From: an uncultured SAR86 cluster bacterium
Lineage (GTDB): Bacteria > Pseudomonadota > Gammaproteobacteria > Magnimaribacterales > AG-339-G14
NCBI GenBank assembly: GCA_902525735.1
Contig: CABZIF010000006.1
Coordinates: 24,601-88,600 of the forward strand
Length of the DNA: 64,000 bases
Direction of reading: 5' to 3'
Translations under genes and position numbers: made by a program
Shown here: positions 30,081 to 39,827 of the stretch, piece by piece
Layout of the letters: the number at the start of each line of letters is the position of its first letter
Numbering within the stretch: position 1 is the first letter of the stretch
Notes under the pieces: model-generated
Told to the model about the DNA's origin: nothing
Database searches by the model: none
The model's input: the letters and a program-made list of their open reading frames with translations, nothing else

Positions 30081-30626
30081 TTAGCTAGATTGAGCAAAGA
30101 TTGTATCCCTATAAAATCTCAATTCGTTAATAGATTCATAAACATCAGCTTCAGCTCTGTGAGCAGCAGTTTTTTTTGCATGTTGAATATTTATGTCTGG
30201 TCTCCATCTTTTCGTAAGCTCTTTAATCGAGCTTACATCTATACAGCGATAATGAAAATAGTCTTCAAGCTCTGGCATGTAAAGGTTTAAAAATTTTCTA
30301 TCGTGCCAGACGGTATTTCCACACAGAGGTGATTCATTTTTGCCGACGTGTTGCTTTATGAACTCTAAAGTTCTTTGTTCGGCCTCTTGTTCAGAGATCT
30401 TGCTTGCCAAAACTTCATCAATTAAGCCTGAAGCTGAGTGATGTTCTTGATTCCACTCATCCATTCCATCTATCAGTTCTTTTGATTGAGAAATAACCAT
30501 CCCTGGGCCCTCAATTATTTCGGTGAGATCTTCGTTAGTTATGCAAGTGTAAATCTCAATGATTCTTTCTGCATTCGGATCTAAGCCCGTCATTTCTAAA
30601 TCTAGCCAGATTAATTTTTTTTCCAT
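30081..30626 (-). CDS. orn: Oligoribonuclease
   Basis: DEDDh 3'-5' exonuclease that finishes degradation of 2-5 nt RNAs, including pGpG. The 181-residue product has WLDLEMTGLDPNAERIIEI (first acidic pair), CGNTVWHDRKFLNLYMPE, and the AAHRAEADVYESI end with His and Asp. The length is typical. It is divergent from ubiE across 37 bp. Confidence 0.96.
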   Translation of the reverse strand: MEKKLIWLDLEMTGLDPNAERIIEIYTCITNEDLTEIIEGPGMVISQSKELIDGMDEWNQEHHSASGLIDEVLASKISEQEAEQRTLEFIKQHVGKNESPLCGNTVWHDRKFLNLYMPELEDYFHYRCIDVSSIKELTKRWRPDINIQHAKKTAAHRAEADVYESINELRFYRDTIFAQSS

Positions 30627-30663
30627 GTGTTTACTTTACAATACTACTATCTAAAAGAATATT

Positions 30664-31416
30664 ATGAACGACGAAAGTGAAAAAGAAGCCAATTTTGGTT
30701 ATAAAAAGGTTAATCCTAATGAAAAACCTGACTTAGTGAAAGGAGTTTTTGATTCCGTCGCAAGTAAATACGACCTGATGAATGACTTAATGTCTGTCGG
30801 AATCCATAGACTCTGGAAGAAAGCTACTGTTCAAATGAGTAATCTCAAAGCAAATGGCTCAGTATTAGATGTTGCCGGTGGCACAGGTGATTTAGCTATT
30901 TTATTTTCAGAAATTGTTGGAGACCAAGGAGAAGTTTTTCTCACCGACATAAATGAAAAAATGTTAGAAATAGGTCGTGATCGAGTTTTAGATTCGGGCC
31001 TTTTAAATGTCAAGAGTCTAGTTGCTGATGCCGAAGACTTACCTTTCCCCGATAATTCTTTTGATTGTATATCAATTGCTTTTGGGATCAGGAATGTGAC
31101 TAACAAAGATAAAGCTCTTAAAGAGTTTCATAGATGCTTAAAGCCAAAGGGAAGGTTGTTGGTCTTGGAGTTTTCTAAACCTGAATCCAATTTATTATCT
31201 GATTTATACGATCTTTATTCATTTAATGTCTTGCCCCATTTAGGTCAGTGGATTGCAGGAGATGCCGATAGTTACGAATATTTAGCTGAATCTATTCGCA
31301 TGCACCCAAACCAAGAAGAATTTTTAAAACTCATGAATATGGCAGGATTTCAAAACACCGAATATCAGAATATGACCGGTGGCATTGTAGCTCTTCATTA
31401 TGGGGATAAATCCTAG
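30664..31416 (+). CDS. ubiE: Ubiquinone/menaquinone C-methyltransferase
   Basis: SAM-dependent methyltransferase of ubiquinone synthesis. The 250-residue product has FDSVASKYDLMNDLMSVGIH, the SAM loop LDVAGGTGDLAI, DAEDLPFPDNSFDCISIAFG and the C-terminal GGIVALHYG. The stop codon is immediately followed by the ubiB ATG. ubiJ, the usual gene between ubiE and ubiB, is absent. Confidence 0.96.
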   Translation: MNDESEKEANFGYKKVNPNEKPDLVKGVFDSVASKYDLMNDLMSVGIHRLWKKATVQMSNLKANGSVLDVAGGTGDLAILFSEIVGDQGEVFLTDINEKMLEIGRDRVLDSGLLNVKSLVADAEDLPFPDNSFDCISIAFGIRNVTNKDKALKEFHRCLKPKGRLLVLEFSKPESNLLSDLYDLYSFNVLPHLGQWIAGDADSYEYLAESIRMHPNQEEFLKLMNMAGFQNTEYQNMTGGIVALHYGDKS

Positions 31417-32961
31417 ATGCCTTTCCTAAAGCTTGCCAGAATAATTTTTATCTTTTTAAGATTTCGTTTGAATGAGATATTTCCCAAAGAGATCTTGCCA
31501 TTTTGGCTAAAAATAGTTTTTTTCTTATCACCTTTCAACTTGATTCCAACCAATAAAAAACTTGGCATCAGATTAGCAGAGGCTTTGGAGATGGCTGGTC
31601 CAATTTTTGTTAAATTCGGACAACTTCTCTCAACTAGGCCTGATTTTCTTGATGAAGATGTGATTCTAGAACTACAAAAATTTCAAAATAATCTGAAACC
31701 ATTTCCCTCTGAAGAAGCTATAAAAATAATAGAAAAGGATTTGGGTCACCCAATCAATGAGTTATTTGCACAATTTAACGAATCTCCTTTAGCAGCTGCT
31801 TCGATTGCACAAGTGCATGAGGCAACTTTAAAGAGTGGCGAAAATGTTGTTGTGAAAGTTGTAAGACCAAATTTGGATAAAAAAATTAAAGATGATGTAT
31901 CCATCTTAAAAATGATTGGAAAAGTCGCTAACACCTTTGATGCTGATGCCAGAAGACTTCAGCTGTTAGAAATGATTCGTGAATACGAATACGTAATCAC
32001 ATCAGAAGTTGATTTAAAAAAAGAAGCAGGAAATACCATTCAAACTGCAAAATTTTTTGAAGATTCGAATCTGCTTTATGTACCAAAAGTCTATCTTGAG
32101 TATTCAAGCAACAAAACTTTGACTTTGGAAAAAATTGAAGGAATTCCTGTCACCGATCTTAAAGTTTTAGAAGATAAAAAAGTGGATCTGAAAAAACTAT
32201 CTGAACGAGGAGTGAGTATATTTTTCAAACAACTCTTTGATGATAATTTTTTTCATGCTGATATGCATCCAGGTAATATTTTTGTAAGTGCTGAAAATCC
32301 AAATGAGCCCACATATGTAGCAGTCGATTATGCTATCTGCGGTAGTTTGTCAGAAAAAGAACAACTGTTAATAGGAAAAATGTTAGCTGATATGTTCAAT
32401 CGAAATTATTCGGGCGTCGCCAAAACAATGATCAGTGCAGGCTGGGTATCAAGCTCGACTAAACCCATAGAATTGGAAGTCACAATCCGTACAGCCATTG
32501 ATCCAATTTTTGAAAAACCATTCAGTGAAATCAATTTTGGAGAAATGCTTCTTTTCTTGTTCGAAGAAACCAGAGCTTATCAGCTTTCCCTACCGGCCTC
32601 GCTCTTATTGCTTCATAAAACATTAATCAATATTGAAGGTTTGGGCCGTCAAATTTATCCCGATTTAGATTTATGGACTACGGCAAAGCCATTCATACAA
32701 AATTGGATTTCAAAGCGGTACAACCCTAAAAATATAATGGAACAGCTAAAAAATAATACTGGTGATTTTGCGGAGAAGGCTTACGAATTGCCAGAAAAAC
32801 TTGAATCAATTTTCAACAATCTTGCGAATCTAGATGAATTTAATGACGAAATTAAGAGTCTAAGAAGGGATATGTCGAAACAAAAACAAAACTCAAGATT
32901 TTTGTTTATTTCATCAACTGCAGCAATTATCGTTATAATTTCTACAATAATTTTTTTATGA
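31417..32961 (+). CDS. ubiB: Ubiquinone biosynthesis protein UbiB (atypical kinase)
   Basis: ADCK/UbiB-family ATPase needed for ubiquinone synthesis at the inner membrane. The 514-residue product has KFGQLLSTRPDFL (KxGQ motif), the Ala-rich loop SPLAAASIAQVHEA, NFFHADMHPGNIF, and a C-terminal hydrophobic anchor near residues 493-513. An N-terminal hydrophobic stretch is also present. It begins immediately after ubiE and overlaps hisE by 4 bp. Confidence 0.95.
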   Translation: MPFLKLARIIFIFLRFRLNEIFPKEILPFWLKIVFFLSPFNLIPTNKKLGIRLAEALEMAGPIFVKFGQLLSTRPDFLDEDVILELQKFQNNLKPFPSEEAIKIIEKDLGHPINELFAQFNESPLAAASIAQVHEATLKSGENVVVKVVRPNLDKKIKDDVSILKMIGKVANTFDADARRLQLLEMIREYEYVITSEVDLKKEAGNTIQTAKFFEDSNLLYVPKVYLEYSSNKTLTLEKIEGIPVTDLKVLEDKKVDLKKLSERGVSIFFKQLFDDNFFHADMHPGNIFVSAENPNEPTYVAVDYAICGSLSEKEQLLIGKMLADMFNRNYSGVAKTMISAGWVSSSTKPIELEVTIRTAIDPIFEKPFSEINFGEMLLFLFEETRAYQLSLPASLLLLHKTLINIEGLGRQIYPDLDLWTTAKPFIQNWISKRYNPKNIMEQLKNNTGDFAEKAYELPEKLESIFNNLANLDEFNDEIKSLRRDMSKQKQNSRFLFISSTAAIIVIISTIIFL

Positions 32962-33287
32962 GCGAAAAAAAAGATATTCTTGAAAGACTCAGCAGCCTAC
33001 TAATTGAAAGGAAAAATTATGCTGAAGACAACTCGTACACAAATCAGTTGTATAGTGCAGGAAATGCCAAAATTCTTAAAAAGATCAAAGAAGAAGCATC
33101 TGAATTAATAGAAGCAGGTTCTGAAGAAAAAGTAATAAAGAAAGAAATTGTTCACGAAGCGGCCGATCTCTGGTTTCACACCATGGTATTATTAGCTTTT
33201 AACGAAATTAATCCTTTGGAAATATTAAACGAATTGGAACGCAGAGAAGGAGTTTCAGGCATAGAAGAAAAGTCTAGGAGGTCTTAA
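32958..33287 (+). CDS. hisE: Phosphoribosyl-ATP pyrophosphatase
   Basis: Second step of histidine synthesis. The 109-residue all-alpha product has [20 protein letters not shown] and EASELIEAG, then [17 protein letters not shown], the MazG/HisE metal-binding pattern. It is stand-alone, not fused to HisI. Placement between ubiB and tatA is the conserved proteobacterial position. It is linked to both neighbours by ATGA/TAATG overlaps. Confidence 0.93.
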   Translation: MSEKKDILERLSSLLIERKNYAEDNSYTNQLYSAGNAKILKKIKEEASELIEAGSEEKVIKKEIVHEAADLWFHTMVLLAFNEINPLEILNELERREGVSGIEEKSRRS

Positions 33288-33517
33288 TGGGATTTGGCGG
33301 AATAAGTATCTGGCAATTATTGATAATTCTAGCGATTATCATTTTAATTTTTGGCACCAAAAGGCTCAGAAATATGGGTGGAGATTTAGGTTCAGCCTTC
33401 AAAGGCTTCAAGAAAGCAGTCAATGACGATTCAGAAAAATCGTCTCCTTCATCTGCAGTTGATGATGCAGCCGAAGTAATGTCAGAAACAGCTAAAAAAG
33501 AAGAGGAAGACTCTTAA
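33287..33517 (+). CDS. tatA: Twin-arginine translocase subunit TatA
   Basis: The 76-residue product has a short periplasmic end, one transmembrane helix ([19 protein letters not shown]), and the amphipathic helix with the F-K-G-F hinge ([15 protein letters not shown]), followed by a charged tail. It forms the protein-conducting pore of the Tat system. It is the first of tatABC. The ATG overlaps the hisE stop. Confidence 0.96.
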   Translation: MGFGGISIWQLLIILAIIILIFGTKRLRNMGGDLGSAFKGFKKAVNDDSEKSSPSSAVDDAAEVMSETAKKEEEDS

Positions 33518-33529
33518 CTTAAAGTTTCA

Positions 33530-33724
33530 ATGTTTGGTATTGGGTTTTTCGAACTTCTACTAATTTGTGTAATTTCTTTATTAATTTTAGGGCCAACCAG
33601 ACTACCTCAATTCATCACAACGGTTGAAGAGCTTTTTATAAAAAGTCGCAATGGGATAAATCGTCTCAAGCAAGAATTTTACTCCGAGGGTTTCGAGAAG
33701 CGGGAAAAAGAAAAAGATGAGTGA
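33530..33724 (+). CDS. tatB: Twin-arginine translocase subunit TatB (short)
   Basis: The 64-residue product has FGIGFFELLLICVISLLILG followed by GPTRLPQ, the TatB membrane helix and elbow (TatB has the glutamate in the helix and the LGPTRLP hinge). The C-terminal amphipathic tail is very short (about 40 residues) compared with the 170-residue E. coli TatB. It assembles with TatC for signal-peptide recognition. It overlaps tatC by 8 bp. Confidence 0.9.
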   Translation: MFGIGFFELLLICVISLLILGPTRLPQFITTVEELFIKSRNGINRLKQEFYSEGFEKREKEKDE

Positions 33725-34427
33725 GAACAGCTCCATGTTGGAACAATTGGGATTGCTTCGTAATTTACTTCTAAGGGTTCTAGGTGTAACGATTTTGATC
33801 TTTATTTGTTTAGCCTTCTTTCAAGATTCAATTTATTTATCTATTTCTGAACCTTTAATACGTTTTCTTCCAGATAACTCTTCTATGATTGCAACTGAAG
33901 TTACCTCGCCCTTTTTAACGCCATTAAAATTGACTTTTTATATGGCTATCTTCGTTGCAATACCATATCTAATGTTTGAACTTTGGAGATTTGTTACTCC
34001 TGGCCTCTTTAAATCTGAAAAAATTTATACCATTGGTTTAACTGGCTTGAGTACTCTCTTATTTTACCTTGGAACTTTTTTCGCTTTTTATGCGGTCTTT
34101 CCTTTAATTTTTTCTTTTTTCATTAACGCTGCTCCCGAGGGAGTAGCAGTTATGACCGATATTTCTAGTTATCTAAACTTTGTAATCAAACTTTTAGTAG
34201 CTTTTGGTCTGGCTTTTCAAATGCCGATCGTAATATTTACCTTGGTAAAAAGTGAAATCACCTCTACAGCTACTCTTTCAAATGCAAGACCATATGTAGT
34301 TATTGGTTGTTTTGTAGTTGGAATGCTTTTAACTCCGCCAGATATAATTTCGCAAACGCTTTTAGCTATTCCAACATGGATTTTATTTGAACTAGGTTTA
34401 TTTGGAGCGAAGTTAATTAAAAAATAA
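33717..34427 (+). CDS. tatC: Twin-arginine translocase subunit TatC
   Basis: Polytopic receptor for twin-arginine signal peptides, with 236 residues and six predicted membrane helices. ATEVTSPFLTPLKLTFYMAI, FELWRFVTPGLFKSEK and AFGLAFQMPIVIF are conserved TatC signatures. It ends 2 bp before the convergent fba stop, with no terminator between them. Confidence 0.96.
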   Translation: MSENSSMLEQLGLLRNLLLRVLGVTILIFICLAFFQDSIYLSISEPLIRFLPDNSSMIATEVTSPFLTPLKLTFYMAIFVAIPYLMFELWRFVTPGLFKSEKIYTIGLTGLSTLLFYLGTFFAFYAVFPLIFSFFINAAPEGVAVMTDISSYLNFVIKLLVAFGLAFQMPIVIFTLVKSEITSTATLSNARPYVVIGCFVVGMLLTPPDIISQTLLAIPTWILFELGLFGAKLIKK

Positions 34428-34429
34428 AT

Positions 34430-35440
34430 TTAATTTTCTAACTCCTTTTGCCATTCACCTTTGCTAGCGAGTCTGTTCATTGAAGCTCGGTGACTGAAAG
34501 CCTTTTGAGCTGCCTCTTTATTATCACTTTGTCCCATCCAAGCTTTTAAAGCAGGTTGTTGCAAAGCTCTTCCATAAGAAAAACTCAACGGACATAACAA
34601 TCCACCGATTTTATTCATCGCATCTAAATGCTCTGTGGCCAAAAGATCTGATTGTCCGCCAGATAGAAAAGCAATTCCTGCCAACTCAGAAGGAACATTT
34701 TCTTTTAATACCTTAAGAGTTAATTCAGCAACTTCTTGCACGCCCGCTTGCACAGGAGCTTCGGTTCCAGAGACAACCATGTTAGGTTTTAAAATCGTAC
34801 CTCTAATATTTACTCCGTTTGCTGCCAACATTGAAAAAAGTGTTTTTAAACAGTTGGCAGTAACGTCAAAACAGTTTTGAGCTGAATGTTCGCCATCCAT
34901 TAGTACTTCAGGTTCAACCATAGGAACCATCTTGTTGTCTTGAACAATTTTTGCATAATCTGCTAATGCCTTCATATTGGCATCAATACATTCTTGAGTA
35001 GGTATGCCCTCACCAATTTTAATCACCGCGCGCCACTTGGTAAATTTTGCGCCTAACGAGAAATATTCAGCACATCTTTCGTCAAGATCCTCAAGACCGC
35101 CTGTTAAAACTTCATCTGAGTCGTTGAAAGGACTAATACCTTTGTCTACCTTGATACCCGGTAAAGCTCCGGTTGAATTTATTAAATCTTTGAGTAGTGT
35201 GCCATCTGCAGCACTTTGTCGAAGCGTCTCGTCAAATAATATAACGCCACCAATATTATCCTGCATACCTTCCGCTCTGAATAATAATTCTCGATAGTCT
35301 CTTCTTGAGTCTTCAGTAGATTCTGTATTTATCGCATCGAATCTTTTACCAATTGTCCCTGTGCTCTCATCTGCAGCTAAAAATCCTTTTCCGTCTGATA
35401 CCAAATAAGCTGCTATTTCTTCTAATGATGACAATGACAT
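34430..35440 (-). CDS. Class I fructose-bisphosphate aldolase
   Basis: Cleaves or forms fructose 1,6-bisphosphate via a Schiff base. The 336-residue product resembles the animal-type class I enzyme: GKGFLAADESTGTIGKRF, GVILFDETLRQ, KVDKGISP and the Schiff-base lysine in TILKPNMVVSG. ALKAWMGQ is near the C-terminus. It is the distal gene of the tkt-pgk-fba operon. Class I enzymes need no divalent metal, unlike the common class II bacterial enzyme. Confidence 0.93.
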   Translation of the reverse strand: MSLSSLEEIAAYLVSDGKGFLAADESTGTIGKRFDAINTESTEDSRRDYRELLFRAEGMQDNIGGVILFDETLRQSAADGTLLKDLINSTGALPGIKVDKGISPFNDSDEVLTGGLEDLDERCAEYFSLGAKFTKWRAVIKIGEGIPTQECIDANMKALADYAKIVQDNKMVPMVEPEVLMDGEHSAQNCFDVTANCLKTLFSMLAANGVNIRGTILKPNMVVSGTEAPVQAGVQEVAELTLKVLKENVPSELAGIAFLSGGQSDLLATEHLDAMNKIGGLLCPLSFSYGRALQQPALKAWMGQSDNKEAAQKAFSHRASMNRLASKGEWQKELEN

Positions 35441-35442
35441 AT

Positions 35443-36606
35443 CTAATTCCCCAATTTCTTATTTTTTATCACTTCTATACAAGGTAATTTACCTAATTCT
35501 ATATATTCTAGAAAGGCTCCTCCAGCCGTAGATGCGTAATCAACGCAATCCATCATATTTAAATTTGAAAAGGAAGCCAAAGTCTCACCGCCGCCGATGA
35601 TGCTGTAGCCTTGTGATTCAGAAATTTTAATGGCTATTCCTGCTGTGCCTTGAGCAAACCTTTCCTCTTCGAAATATCCCATGGGTCCGTTCCAGATTAT
35701 CGTTTTTGCAGAATTTATGTATTTAGAAAAATCCTCAATTGAAGTTTGGCCAACATCAAAAATTATGTCGTCGTCGTCAACAAGATCAACGTGTTTTTCT
35801 TCTAAATCTGAATCTCTGCCTTTAGTAACGACAACATGTGAAGGCAATAGTATTTTTTTATTTTTTATAATTGTCTTTGCAAGCTCAATGAAATCTTTTT
35901 CGTACAAAGACTTGCCAATATTTTTTCCTAATGCTTTAAAGCAAGTATTAGCTAAAGCACCACCAATAATTAAATGATCAACATGCTTCGTCAAAGACTC
36001 TAACACCTTCATTTTAGTTGATATTTTTGAACCCCCGATTATTCCTAAAAGAGGCTTTTCAGGAGAATCTACTATCTTTTTTAAAGCTTTTAATTCTTCT
36101 TCTACTAAAAAACCTACACAAGCTTCTTTTATGAAACTTGTTACGCCATAAGTTGAGGCTTGTTTACGATGCGCTGTACCAAAAGCATCCATGACAAACA
36201 CATCGGCTGTATCTGCCAAGGCCTTGGAGAGTTTTTCTTCGTTTTGTTTCTCGCCTTTATAAAACCTTATATTTTCCAGCATAGAGATGCTGTCCAAAGA
36301 CTTTAATTCTTTTATTGAGTTCACAAGTTTTACTTCTTTATGTAACAATTCGCCAAGTTTTTTTGCCACAGGCTTCAGTGAAAACTTATCTTGCACAAGA
36401 CCTGTTTCTTCTGGCCTTCCAAGATGAGAAATGATTTTTAAAGATCTTGCTTTTTCTGCAAGAAATTCAATGGTGGGTAAAGCCCTTACGAGTCTCTCGT
36501 CGTCTAAGAGCTCACTTCCTTTCAAAGGAACGTTGAAATCAACTCTCAGTAAGACACTTTTATTGGTTAAGTCTAAAGAGCTGATAGAGTTTTCAATTTG
36601 ACTCAT
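35443..36606 (-). CDS. pgk: Phosphoglycerate kinase
   Basis: Transfers phosphate between 1,3-bisphosphoglycerate and ADP. The 387-residue product has [38 protein letters not shown], and the C-terminal [11 protein letters not shown] with TAGGAFLEY. It lies between fba and tkt, overlapping the latter by 4 bp. No gap (GAPDH) gene is in the run, although gap commonly sits between tkt and pgk. Confidence 0.96.
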   Translation of the reverse strand: MSQIENSISSLDLTNKSVLLRVDFNVPLKGSELLDDERLVRALPTIEFLAEKARSLKIISHLGRPEETGLVQDKFSLKPVAKKLGELLHKEVKLVNSIKELKSLDSISMLENIRFYKGEKQNEEKLSKALADTADVFVMDAFGTAHRKQASTYGVTSFIKEACVGFLVEEELKALKKIVDSPEKPLLGIIGGSKISTKMKVLESLTKHVDHLIIGGALANTCFKALGKNIGKSLYEKDFIELAKTIIKNKKILLPSHVVVTKGRDSDLEEKHVDLVDDDDIIFDVGQTSIEDFSKYINSAKTIIWNGPMGYFEEERFAQGTAGIAIKISESQGYSIIGGGETLASFSNLNMMDCVDYASTAGGAFLEYIELGKLPCIEVIKNKKLGN

Positions 36607-38582
36607 TTTCCTAGGACTTTTTTACAAGTCTCTACAACCTTTTCATTGGTAAAGCCAAAATGCTCAAGCAAGTCTTTTAAAGGCGCAGATTCACCAAAAC
36701 AATCCAGCCCAATTACTTCATCTCCTGTATTTAAATATTTGTACCAAAAATCTTTTGAGCCCGCTTCGATAGCAACTTTTGGCTTAATTCCTAAGACCTG
36801 AAGTTTGTAATCTTCAGATTGTGAATCGAATAATTCTGTACACGGGATAGAAACCACTTTTACTTTGATGCCCTCAGCTTGAAGAAGTTCAGCAGAATTT
36901 ATAGCTAATTCAACTTCTGAGCCGGTAGCAATAATGACAAGATCTTCGTCTTCAGCTTCTAGTAGAACGTAACCACCTTTGGCAATCAATCCGGAATCAT
37001 TTCTATTTTGTGGCGGTAAGTTTTGTCTGGACAGTATTAACGCGGTGGGCAAAACCTTTGATTCTAGGGCATGCTTCCAAGCATAAGCAGTTTCAACCCC
37101 ATCACAGGGTCTCCAAGTGTGTATTCCAGGCGTGGCTCTTAACATTGATATGTGTTCGACTGGTTGATGAGTTGGACCATCTTCACCAACACCTATTGAA
37201 TCATGGGTGTAGACGTAAACTACTGGAAGTTTCATCAAAGCAGACATTCTTACTGCATTTCTTGCATAATCAAGAAAAGTTAAAAAAGTTCCGGCATAAG
37301 GTCTGATACCGCCATGCAATATTAAGCCATTCATTATCGCGGACATGCCGAATTCTCTCACTCCGTAATTAAGATAATTTCCTGTACCATCTGAACTTAG
37401 TTGTTCGGCTCCTTTCCATTGAGTATTGTTAGATGGAGTTAGATCAGCAGAGCCGCCTATCAACTCAGGCATGACCGGCCCTATACTATCTAAACAAATT
37501 CCTGAACACTTTCTACTAGCGTAATCCGACTCGTCTGTTTCAAAACTTTTGATTAAATCTGAAATTGTAGATTCAAATTCAACTGGTAGGTCGCCAGATA
37601 CAAGTCTCTCAAATTCTTTGGCTTCACTTGCATGATTTTTTGCATATTCATTTAATTTTTCTAGCCAGTGATCTTCGATACTTTGACCGATGCTTTTATG
37701 ATCCCAGTCCTTATAAATATCTTCTGGAATGAAAAAAGGCTCATGCTGCCAATTTATGTTTTCTCTTGTGAGAGCGATTTCATCATCGCCAAGTGCAGCT
37801 CCATGTGCGTCCGCTGAGCCTGCCTTGTTTGGTGAGCCTTTGCCTATTTCAGTCTTGCAACAGATCAGAGTTGGTTTATCAGAGTTCTTAGCTTCTTTCA
37901 AAGCTTGATCTATGCTTTCAAAATTATGTCCATCAATTTCTCTGATTACTTTCCATCCATAACTTTCAAATCTGCCAGGTGTATCATCAGTGAACCAGCC
38001 TTCTACTCTACCATCAATGCTTATTTCATTATCGTCATAGAGCATTATGAGTTTGTTGAGTTTTTGAGTGCCCGCAAAAGAACATACTTCATGAGAAATG
38101 CCTTCCATTAGACAACCGTCGCCACAAAAAACGTACGTATAATGATCAATTAAATCTATTTCTTTTTTATTAAATTTTTTGGCTAGAATCTTTTCAGCCA
38201 TAGCCATTCCAACAGCATTTGCAATGCCTTGTCCTAAAGGACCAGTTGTTGTTTCAACGCCTGGCGTCACATCGCATTCTGGATGTCCAGGGGTTTTAGA
38301 CCCCAATTGTCTAAAAGCTTTTAATTCAGCCATTGGTAGATCAAACCCTGTAAGATGCAACAAAGAATAGAGCAGCATCGAGCCGTGGCCATTCGATAGA
38401 ACGAATCGGTCTCTATCAAACCAGTCTGGATTGTTGGGGTTGTATTTTAAGTGTTTTTTCCAAAGAACCTGCGCTATGTCAGCCATACCCATGGGCATTC
38501 CAGGATGTCCGCATTTAGCAGCTTGAACAGCATCCATGGAAAGAGCCCTTATTGCGTTTGCTAAATCTTGTTGGTTGGCCAT
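36603..38582 (-). CDS. tkt: Transketolase
   Basis: Thiamine-diphosphate-dependent ketol transfer of the pentose-phosphate pathway. The 659-residue product has [20 protein letters not shown], the ThDP-binding [12 protein letters not shown] block and [20 protein letters not shown] in the C-terminal pyrimidine domain. It is the first gene of the tkt-pgk-fba operon. It is divergent from metK. Confidence 0.96.
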   Translation of the reverse strand: MANQQDLANAIRALSMDAVQAAKCGHPGMPMGMADIAQVLWKKHLKYNPNNPDWFDRDRFVLSNGHGSMLLYSLLHLTGFDLPMAELKAFRQLGSKTPGHPECDVTPGVETTTGPLGQGIANAVGMAMAEKILAKKFNKKEIDLIDHYTYVFCGDGCLMEGISHEVCSFAGTQKLNKLIMLYDDNEISIDGRVEGWFTDDTPGRFESYGWKVIREIDGHNFESIDQALKEAKNSDKPTLICCKTEIGKGSPNKAGSADAHGAALGDDEIALTRENINWQHEPFFIPEDIYKDWDHKSIGQSIEDHWLEKLNEYAKNHASEAKEFERLVSGDLPVEFESTISDLIKSFETDESDYASRKCSGICLDSIGPVMPELIGGSADLTPSNNTQWKGAEQLSSDGTGNYLNYGVREFGMSAIMNGLILHGGIRPYAGTFLTFLDYARNAVRMSALMKLPVVYVYTHDSIGVGEDGPTHQPVEHISMLRATPGIHTWRPCDGVETAYAWKHALESKVLPTALILSRQNLPPQNRNDSGLIAKGGYVLLEAEDEDLVIIATGSEVELAINSAELLQAEGIKVKVVSIPCTELFDSQSEDYKLQVLGIKPKVAIEAGSKDFWYKYLNTGDEVIGLDCFGESAPLKDLLEHFGFTNEKVVETCKKVLGK

Positions 38583-38600
38583 GAATTTTTTTGTCTATTT

Positions 38601-38630
38601 TCTACTATTTCTTATTCACTTCATAGTAGA
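38601..38630. promoter_or_regulatory. Inverted repeat in the tkt/metK divergent promoter region
   Basis: Perfect 8-bp arms TCTACTAT (38601-38608) and ATAGTAGA (38623-38630), separated by 14 nt, in the 75-bp intergenic region. It could be an operator or a hairpin in a leader. There is no T-run, so it is not a terminator. I see no SAM riboswitch core here. Confidence 0.35.
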
Positions 38631-38657
38631 ATTCATTCCGTTCAAAAAAATTAAATC

Positions 38658-39818
38658 ATGTCCGAATACAAAACTTTTACTTCCGAATCCGTTTCTGAAG
38701 GACACCCTGATAAAATGTCAGATCAAATTTCTGATGCCATCTTGGATGCATTTTTAAAAGATGATCCTGAGTCAAGAGTCGCTTGTGAAACCCTCGTAAA
38801 AACTGACTTAGTTGTTATTGCCGGTGAAATAACCTCTGATGCAAAGCCCAATTTAGAAGAAGTCGTTAGAAAAGTTATAAATGATATTGGTTATGACAAT
38901 GACGAAGTCGGGTTCAACGGATCAAAAGTAGAGATAGTTAACGCAATTGGTATGCAATCAAATGACATTGCCCAAGGCGTTGATGAAGGAACTGGCACCG
39001 ATGAAAGTCAAGGTGCTGGAGATCAGGGGTTAATGTTTGGTTATGCCAACAACGAAACAAGTGTTTTGATGCCTGCACCTATTACTTACTCACATCTTTT
39101 GGTAAAAAAACAAGCTGAAGTAAGAAAATCTGGATTATTGCCTTGGCTACGTCCAGATGCGAAAAGTCAGTTAAGTTTTGTTTATGATGAATTGGGTAAA
39201 CCAAATTATATTTCCGCAATAGTTTTGTCTTCACAACATAGCCCTGAAATTTCCCAAAAAGATCTAGAAGAAGGAATCAGAGAAGAAGTTATCTATAAAA
39301 CTATCCCTTCTGAATGGATAACTGACAAAACTAAAATTTATATAAATCCAACTGGTAGATTTGTCATCGGTGGACCAGTTGGAGATTGTGGTTTGACGGG
39401 TAGAAAAATTATTGTCGATACCTATGGCGGTATGGCGCGTCATGGAGGCGGAGCATTCTCTGGAAAAGATCCTTCAAAAGTAGATAGATCGGCTGCTTAT
39501 GCAGGACGTTATGTTGCTAAAAATATAGTGGCAGCAAATTTAGCGGAAAAATGTGAAATCCAAGTCTCCTATGCAATTGGAGTTGCCGAACCCACTTCGA
39601 TCAGTATTAATACTTTTGGAACTGGAAACGTATCCAATGAAGAGATTGCAAATATTGTCAGTGACAATTTTGAACTTAAACCAAAAGAATTAATCCAAAT
39701 GTTGGATTTAAAAAAACCTATTTATCAAAATACTGCAGCGTATGGTCACTTTGGTAGGGAAGATGTCGATTTCTCTTGGGAAAAAACAGACAAATCAAGT
39801 ACGATTAATAAAAGTTAA
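38658..39818 (+). CDS. metK: S-adenosylmethionine synthetase
   Basis: Makes SAM from methionine and ATP. The 386-residue product has [32 protein letters not shown], the P-loop-like [20 protein letters not shown] and [14 protein letters not shown] at the C-terminus. It is followed by ahcY 9 bp later, so SAM synthesis and SAH removal are co-expressed. Confidence 0.97.
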   Translation: MSEYKTFTSESVSEGHPDKMSDQISDAILDAFLKDDPESRVACETLVKTDLVVIAGEITSDAKPNLEEVVRKVINDIGYDNDEVGFNGSKVEIVNAIGMQSNDIAQGVDEGTGTDESQGAGDQGLMFGYANNETSVLMPAPITYSHLLVKKQAEVRKSGLLPWLRPDAKSQLSFVYDELGKPNYISAIVLSSQHSPEISQKDLEEGIREEVIYKTIPSEWITDKTKIYINPTGRFVIGGPVGDCGLTGRKIIVDTYGGMARHGGGAFSGKDPSKVDRSAAYAGRYVAKNIVAANLAEKCEIQVSYAIGVAEPTSISINTFGTGNVSNEEIANIVSDNFELKPKELIQMLDLKKPIYQNTAAYGHFGREDVDFSWEKTDKSSTINKS

Positions 39819-39827
39819 AGGAAAATT

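Noticed and set aside
38583-38657. SAM riboswitch upstream of metK
   Set aside because: Only 75 bp, with one simple inverted repeat and no conserved SAM-aptamer core.
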